DNA of 10,822 bases from Chitinophaga pinensis (GTDB lineage: Bacteria > Planctomycetota > Phycisphaerae > Phycisphaerales > SM1A02), in NCBI GenBank assembly GCA_943329105.2, contig CALQCP020000062.1, forward strand, positions 1-10,822, written 5' to 3'. Of the stretch, positions 7,833 to 10,822 are shown piece by piece (the stretch's first letter is position 1; each line of letters opens with the position of its first letter). Made by a program: the position numbers and the translations under genes. The notes beneath the pieces are model-generated. The model was given only the letters and a program-made list of their open reading frames with translations. It was not told the DNA's origin and searched no databases.

Positions 7833-9290
7833 TCATTTACTACCAGTAGACCGGCTCAACGCCCGCAGTGCAGGCCAAGCTACAAAGTCACCCGTCAACC
7901 CATCATTGGTTGACTTCTGCACACCGCCATCTTCTTTATCCACGCCGCGTGCGTACAACACGCCGCCGGAAATCTCCAAACGACCATAGTCGCTCTCAAT
8001 CGCTTGCGGCGTCGAAAGGTTCTTATATTGCCAACGACCCGCGGCTGGATCCCACGGATCAAAGTCAAAGCGCTTCATGGTGAACTCCGTGTAGGTGCGA
8101 TCGATACCGCCCGGCCACGCACCGTTGGCGCGATACGCCGCCACCACTCCAAACGCCAACACGGTTCCATTGAACTCGGCATTGAGGCGCTGCCGCAAGG
8201 CGAAGAGGCGCTGAATGTCATTGGTCATCGCCAGCACCATCGCGTAGCGAATCTTGTTGGTGCGACTGATCACCGTGGGATTGTCAAGCAGCCCGTCGTA
8301 GTAACGAACGCACCAACGGCGCCACCAATCGTCATAAATGCTGGTCAAGCGCGCGCGCGTGGAATCAAGCGAGCCGTGAATGTCTGCAATTTCAGCCCAG
8401 CGCTTGGCGGCACCAAAGCGCGCCAGTGGTTCCTTGCTCGCCTGCAAATTGCCCATGGTTGCCGCAAATTTCATGGTGTCCGGCTGCCCCTGCGCATCAA
8501 AGAGCTGCATGATGAGCGCCTCGGCAAGCACGCGGTCCCCTTCGGGCATTTCAAGGCGCCGCAAGCGCTCCCCATCGGCGGGTTGAATGGACGCGTATCC
8601 GGAGAGCGCAAACTTCTTCACCACTGCAGCGGGAACATCAGCAAGGAATGTCTGCAGCACATCACGCTGCACGGATGCAACGTCGCACATTGCTTCCATG
8701 GCAAAGATCTTCTCCGCGAGCAAGTGCTGGTCGGCAACCTTGCGGAGAAACTTCAAGCTAGCAAAGCCGAGGTCGAATGCCTCTTGGTACTTCTTCTCCT
8801 CGCCCAGTCGGTACATCTCCACTGCGACGAACGTATTGATGACCGCCAGTGGCTTGAGGTACGCCACATCCGACTCGTACACCGCCAGGCCGTCGCCAAT
8901 TCCAATGAATGCGCCCTTCTCCACGTAGACCGGAGGGACACTGGTCCGACCATAGGGGAGGCAAAAAGCCACCGCGGTCTGCGCGTCCAGCAGCGCCTTC
9001 GCCATCGGTCCGTTGGCGGCGGCCCACTCCTTCGCCTTGGACCAGTCCGCCATTCCCGGCCAGACCGCCAGAACGTTGAAGGTTGGACCCACCTTCATAG
9101 GCGGCGCGCTCATGGCTACATACGCGTCAAGCACCCCCTTCCAGCACTTGCTCTTCTCCTGAATCACCTTGGCGGGCGCATTCAAGGCATCGACCACCTT
9201 GGCGTCATCAGCGCGGGCGATCGCTCCGGACAGATAAGCCATGGCAATGGTGGCAACGGTAGCGAGGGTCGTGGCGCGTGCAAGACGCAT
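7833..9290 (-). CDS. Secreted protein of unknown function
   Basis: I do not recognise a named family. The 485-residue product starts with a convincing Sec signal peptide: MRLAR, a hydrophobic stretch to about residue 22, then an AxA site (Ala25-Arg26-Ala27) with cleavage predicted before Asp28. The mature protein is therefore probably periplasmic or exported. The middle (about 30-340) is Ala- and Leu-rich and appears helical, with scattered cysteines at 49, 110, 202 and 327, and no catalytic motif I can name. Residues about 365-475 resemble a module I associate with planctomycete secreted proteins: a helix ending AAYRANGAWP, a DPWD segment with a following aromatic strand (RWQYKN), then LYARGVDKEDGG and GDFVAWP. 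Similar arrangements (AYRxxxGxYP, DPFD, GxDxxDDGG) occur at the ends of pseudopilin-like proteins. GGAG 7 bases upstream supports the start. It heads the likely operon with trxB and the symporter. The role is unknown. Confidence 0.88.
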   Translation of the reverse strand: MRLARATTLATVATIAMAYLSGAIARADDAKVVDALNAPAKVIQEKSKCWKGVLDAYVAMSAPPMKVGPTFNVLAVWPGMADWSKAKEWAAANGPMAKALLDAQTAVAFCLPYGRTSVPPVYVEKGAFIGIGDGLAVYESDVAYLKPLAVINTFVAVEMYRLGEEKKYQEAFDLGFASLKFLRKVADQHLLAEKIFAMEAMCDVASVQRDVLQTFLADVPAAVVKKFALSGYASIQPADGERLRRLEMPEGDRVLAEALIMQLFDAQGQPDTMKFAATMGNLQASKEPLARFGAAKRWAEIADIHGSLDSTRARLTSIYDDWWRRWCVRYYDGLLDNPTVISRTNKIRYAMVLAMTNDIQRLFALRQRLNAEFNGTVLAFGVVAAYRANGAWPGGIDRTYTEFTMKRFDFDPWDPAAGRWQYKNLSTPQAIESDYGRLEISGGVLYARGVDKEDGGVQKSTNDGLTGDFVAWPALRALSRSTGSK

Positions 9291-9297
9291 GGGTGGT

Positions 9298-9301
9298 CTC
9301 C
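9298..9301 (-). promoter_or_regulatory. Ribosome binding site of the secreted-protein gene
   Basis: GGAG on the minus strand stands 7 bases before ATG 9290, an ideal spacing. It supports the minus-strand reading over the long opposite-strand open frame covering the same region. Confidence 0.6.
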
Positions 9302-9352
9302 AAATTGGGCGGCATTCCCGGCTCAGGATTTCCGATCCAGGTCGGGCGGCGA

Positions 9353-9360
9353 AGGGTAGC
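9353..9360 (-). promoter_or_regulatory. Candidate -10 element of the secreted-protein/trxB/symporter operon
   Basis: GCTACCCT on the minus strand lies about 62 bases before ATG 9290, a plausible leader distance. It shares the GCTANNCT form with the candidate elements before aspS and purD. It matches TATAAT only at the most conserved positions (TA...T), and I see no -35 box at the expected spacing. Confidence 0.3.
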
Positions 9361-9373
9361 AGAAACTGCGCTA
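9357..9373. repeat. Short dyad in the divergent promoter region
   Basis: GCAG (9359-9362), AAA, CTGC (9366-9369) form a perfect 4-bp inverted repeat, and TAGC (9357-9360) and GCTA (9370-9373) form an overlapping one. The dyad lies exactly between the two divergent -10-like octamers and shares bases with both. A regulator bound here could affect both directions, but the arms are short and chance is possible. GGGCGGC also occurs twice nearby (9307-9313 and 9344-9350). Confidence 0.3.
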
Positions 9374-9377
9374 GACT
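9370..9377 (+). promoter_or_regulatory. Candidate -10 element of purD
   Basis: GCTAGACT contains TAGACT, four of six matches to TATAAT, and ends 46 bases before ATG 9424. A start about 7 bases downstream would give a leader of about 40 bases containing the minimal frame at 9410-9427. No convincing -35 box is present. Confidence 0.35.
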
Positions 9378-9423
9378 CGCTCGGTTCTCCCCCGCACCCC
9401 ACGCTCACCATGCACTTCCAGCC

Positions 9424-10776
9424 ATGACCGAAGTACCAGCTCCCTGCAATGTTCTCCTTCTTGGTACCGGCGGTCGCGAACACGCGATCGCATGGAAGTT
9501 GCGACAGTCACCACGACTCGGCACACTGTGGGTGCAGGCCGACGCCAACGCCGGTTTGGCGGCGCTCGGTCGCCGTTGTGATGCCCCGCTCTCACCGCGC
9601 GAACGTTTCTTTCTGAAGAGTTGGCTCGACAAGAACGACATTCATCTGGTGATCGTTGGTCCGGAAGGTCCACTGGCCGATGGAATCGTTGATGATCTTG
9701 CTGCTCCAGGGCGCCGCATCTTTGGCCCAACGCGTGATGGTGCGCGTCTTGAATTTGATAAGTCATATGCCAAGACCGTCATGCGCTTGGCAAGCGTGCC
9801 CACTGCCGACGGACGTAGCTTTTCTAACTATGAACAAGCACGAACCTACGTTGAAGCGCGCGATACGCCGCTGGTCATAAAGGCCTCCGGACTCTGCGCC
9901 GGTAAGGGCGTGGTGGTCTGCGAAGACCGCGAAGAAGCACTCGCAGCACTTGCCCGCATCATGGGCAAGCGCGAGTTTGGCGATGCTGGCTCAACGGTCG
10001 TGATTGAAGAGCGCCTCTCCGGTCAAGAACTCAGCGTGATCGCACTGGTTGATGGCAAGACCATCACCGTGCTCGATCCATGCCAAGACCACAAGCAGGT
10101 GGGCGAAGGCGACGTTGGTCCGAACACCGGCGGCATGGGCTCCTACTGCCCGACTCCGCTCTCGACCGACTCCGTCATGGAGGAAGTTAGTCGCGATGTA
10201 CTCGTCTCCACCGTGGACGCACTCCGGCGTGAGGGGATCGAATTCCGAGGCGTCCTGTACGCGGGCATCATGCTCACTGCCGGCGGACCGCGGGTTCTGG
10301 AGTTCAACACCCGATTTGGGGACCCGGAGACCCAACCCCTGATGGCGCGCCTGCAGGGGGACTTGGTGGAAATCCTCTGGCGGACCGCTGGCGGGGAACT
10401 GGACGGCAACGAATTGTCCTTTGACCCCCGATCAGCCTGCTGCGTGGTGATTTGCAGCGAGGGCTATCCCGGCACAGTTCGTACCGGTCAGGTGGTCGAG
10501 GGCTTGGAGACGGCCGCAAATGTGGCCGGTCCAGGCGAGGATGTGATCATCTTTCATGCTGGAACGACCACGAATCCACAAGGAAACATCGTTACCGCGG
10601 GCGGGCGAGTCTTTGGGGTGACCGCCCTCGCCGCCGACCTGCGCCGCGCGCAGGAGTTGGCCAACCTTGCGGCGAGCCGCATTCGGTTCCCGGGGGCATT
10701 CTTCCGCCGGGACATTGGGCATCGCGTGCTCAACCAGGCGGCCGCCACGTCGGCCAACGCTCCCGGGCGTGGCTAG
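9424..10776 (+). CDS. purD: Phosphoribosylamine-glycine ligase (GAR synthetase)
   Basis: This cytoplasmic ATP-grasp enzyme joins glycine to 5-phosphoribosylamine, the second step of de novo purine synthesis. The 450-residue product is slightly longer than the usual 420-430. Family motifs run in order: LGTGGREHAIAWKL (12-25) in the N-terminal domain, VGPEGPLADGI (78-88), ATP-grasp IKASGLCAGKGV (152-163), EERLSGQELS (195-204), the signature QDHKQVGEGDVGPNTGGMGS (221-240), FRGVLYAGIM (274-283), and the metal-binding EFNTRFGDPETQPLM (293-307). The C-terminal domain ends near FRRDIGHRVL, and about 14 loosely conserved residues follow. ATG 9424 is chosen because it places the first glycine loop at the usual distance. 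The in-frame ATG at 9241 would add 61 arginine-rich residues read opposite the neighbouring gene. No strong Shine-Dalgarno is visible. PurD is the only purine gene here, so the pathway is dispersed in this genome. Confidence 0.97.
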   Translation: MTEVPAPCNVLLLGTGGREHAIAWKLRQSPRLGTLWVQADANAGLAALGRRCDAPLSPRERFFLKSWLDKNDIHLVIVGPEGPLADGIVDDLAAPGRRIFGPTRDGARLEFDKSYAKTVMRLASVPTADGRSFSNYEQARTYVEARDTPLVIKASGLCAGKGVVVCEDREEALAALARIMGKREFGDAGSTVVIEERLSGQELSVIALVDGKTITVLDPCQDHKQVGEGDVGPNTGGMGSYCPTPLSTDSVMEEVSRDVLVSTVDALRREGIEFRGVLYAGIMLTAGGPRVLEFNTRFGDPETQPLMARLQGDLVEILWRTAGGELDGNELSFDPRSACCVVICSEGYPGTVRTGQVVEGLETAANVAGPGEDVIIFHAGTTTNPQGNIVTAGGRVFGVTALAADLRRAQELANLAASRIRFPGAFFRRDIGHRVLNQAAATSANAPGRG

Positions 10777-10789
10777 ACCGGTCGCAGCA

Positions 10790-10822
10790 ATGACCGATAT
10801 GCGAATCTGCGGTAATCGAACC
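10790..10822 (+). CDS. Possible start of a next gene, cut by the window edge
   Basis: An ATG 13 bases after the purD stop opens a frame that runs to the end of the window, 11 codons reading MTDMRICGNRT. The short strand followed by ICGNRT resembles the N terminus of phosphoribosylanthranilate isomerase (TrpF), which often begins with a KICG motif. Eleven residues are far too few to decide, and no Shine-Dalgarno is seen. The in-frame ATG at 10799 is an alternative start. Confidence 0.25.
   Translation, partial: MTDMRICGNRT

Noticed and set aside
8004..9359. A 451-codon plus-strand frame opposite the secreted-protein gene
   Set aside because: The product is rich in His and Arg with no signal peptide or motif. 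The minus strand has a ribosome binding site, a signal peptide and operon spacing.
9241..9423. Upstream extension of purD
   Set aside because: The 61 residues are read opposite the signal-peptide region of the divergent gene and across the promoter region; PurD proteins start close to the LGTGGREH loop.

Overview
The window looks like a chromosomal segment of a GC-rich Gram-negative-type bacterium. The best guess is a Planctomycetota lineage, perhaps Phycisphaerae-like. That guess is an inference from the style of the secreted hypothetical protein, a urea-binding-protein homologue used outside a transporter operon, and housekeeping genes scattered among unrelated ones. No rRNA, tRNA, IS element, phage gene or CRISPR array was seen. 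Seven complete genes fill almost everything from 248 to 10776, and an eighth may begin at 10790.

Right-pointing block (248-5488): aspS (aspartyl-tRNA synthetase), then 7 bp later a membrane-anchored homologue of the urea-transporter binding protein UrtA, whose stop overlaps the start of a methyl-accepting chemoreceptor (ATGA overlap). The receptor has a Cache-like sensor, HAMP and a signalling hairpin that reads like WspA rather than a flagellar-chemotaxis receptor. The two are best read as a two-part sensor: an anchored binding protein presenting a ligand to the receptor. No CheA/CheW/CheR/CheB or urea permease gene is present.

Left-pointing block (9290 to 5515): a secreted protein of unknown function with a good signal peptide and ribosome binding site, then trxB (thioredoxin reductase) after 30 bp, then a sodium/proton-coupled acidic amino acid symporter that starts on the last base of the trxB stop codon. 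This is probably one operon. It converges on the chemoreceptor gene with only 26 bp between stops and no recognisable terminator.

The 133-bp divergent region 9291-9423 separates this operon from purD (phosphoribosylamine-glycine ligase), which reads right. An octamer of form GCTANNCT lies upstream of each of the three transcription-unit heads (aspS, the secreted protein, purD) and is a candidate -10 element of the host. Bases 1-213 carry no gene that I can name.

The most interesting part is the UrtA-like/WspA-like pair at 2052-5488, followed by the uncharacterised secreted protein at 7833-9290. The rest is ordinary core metabolism.
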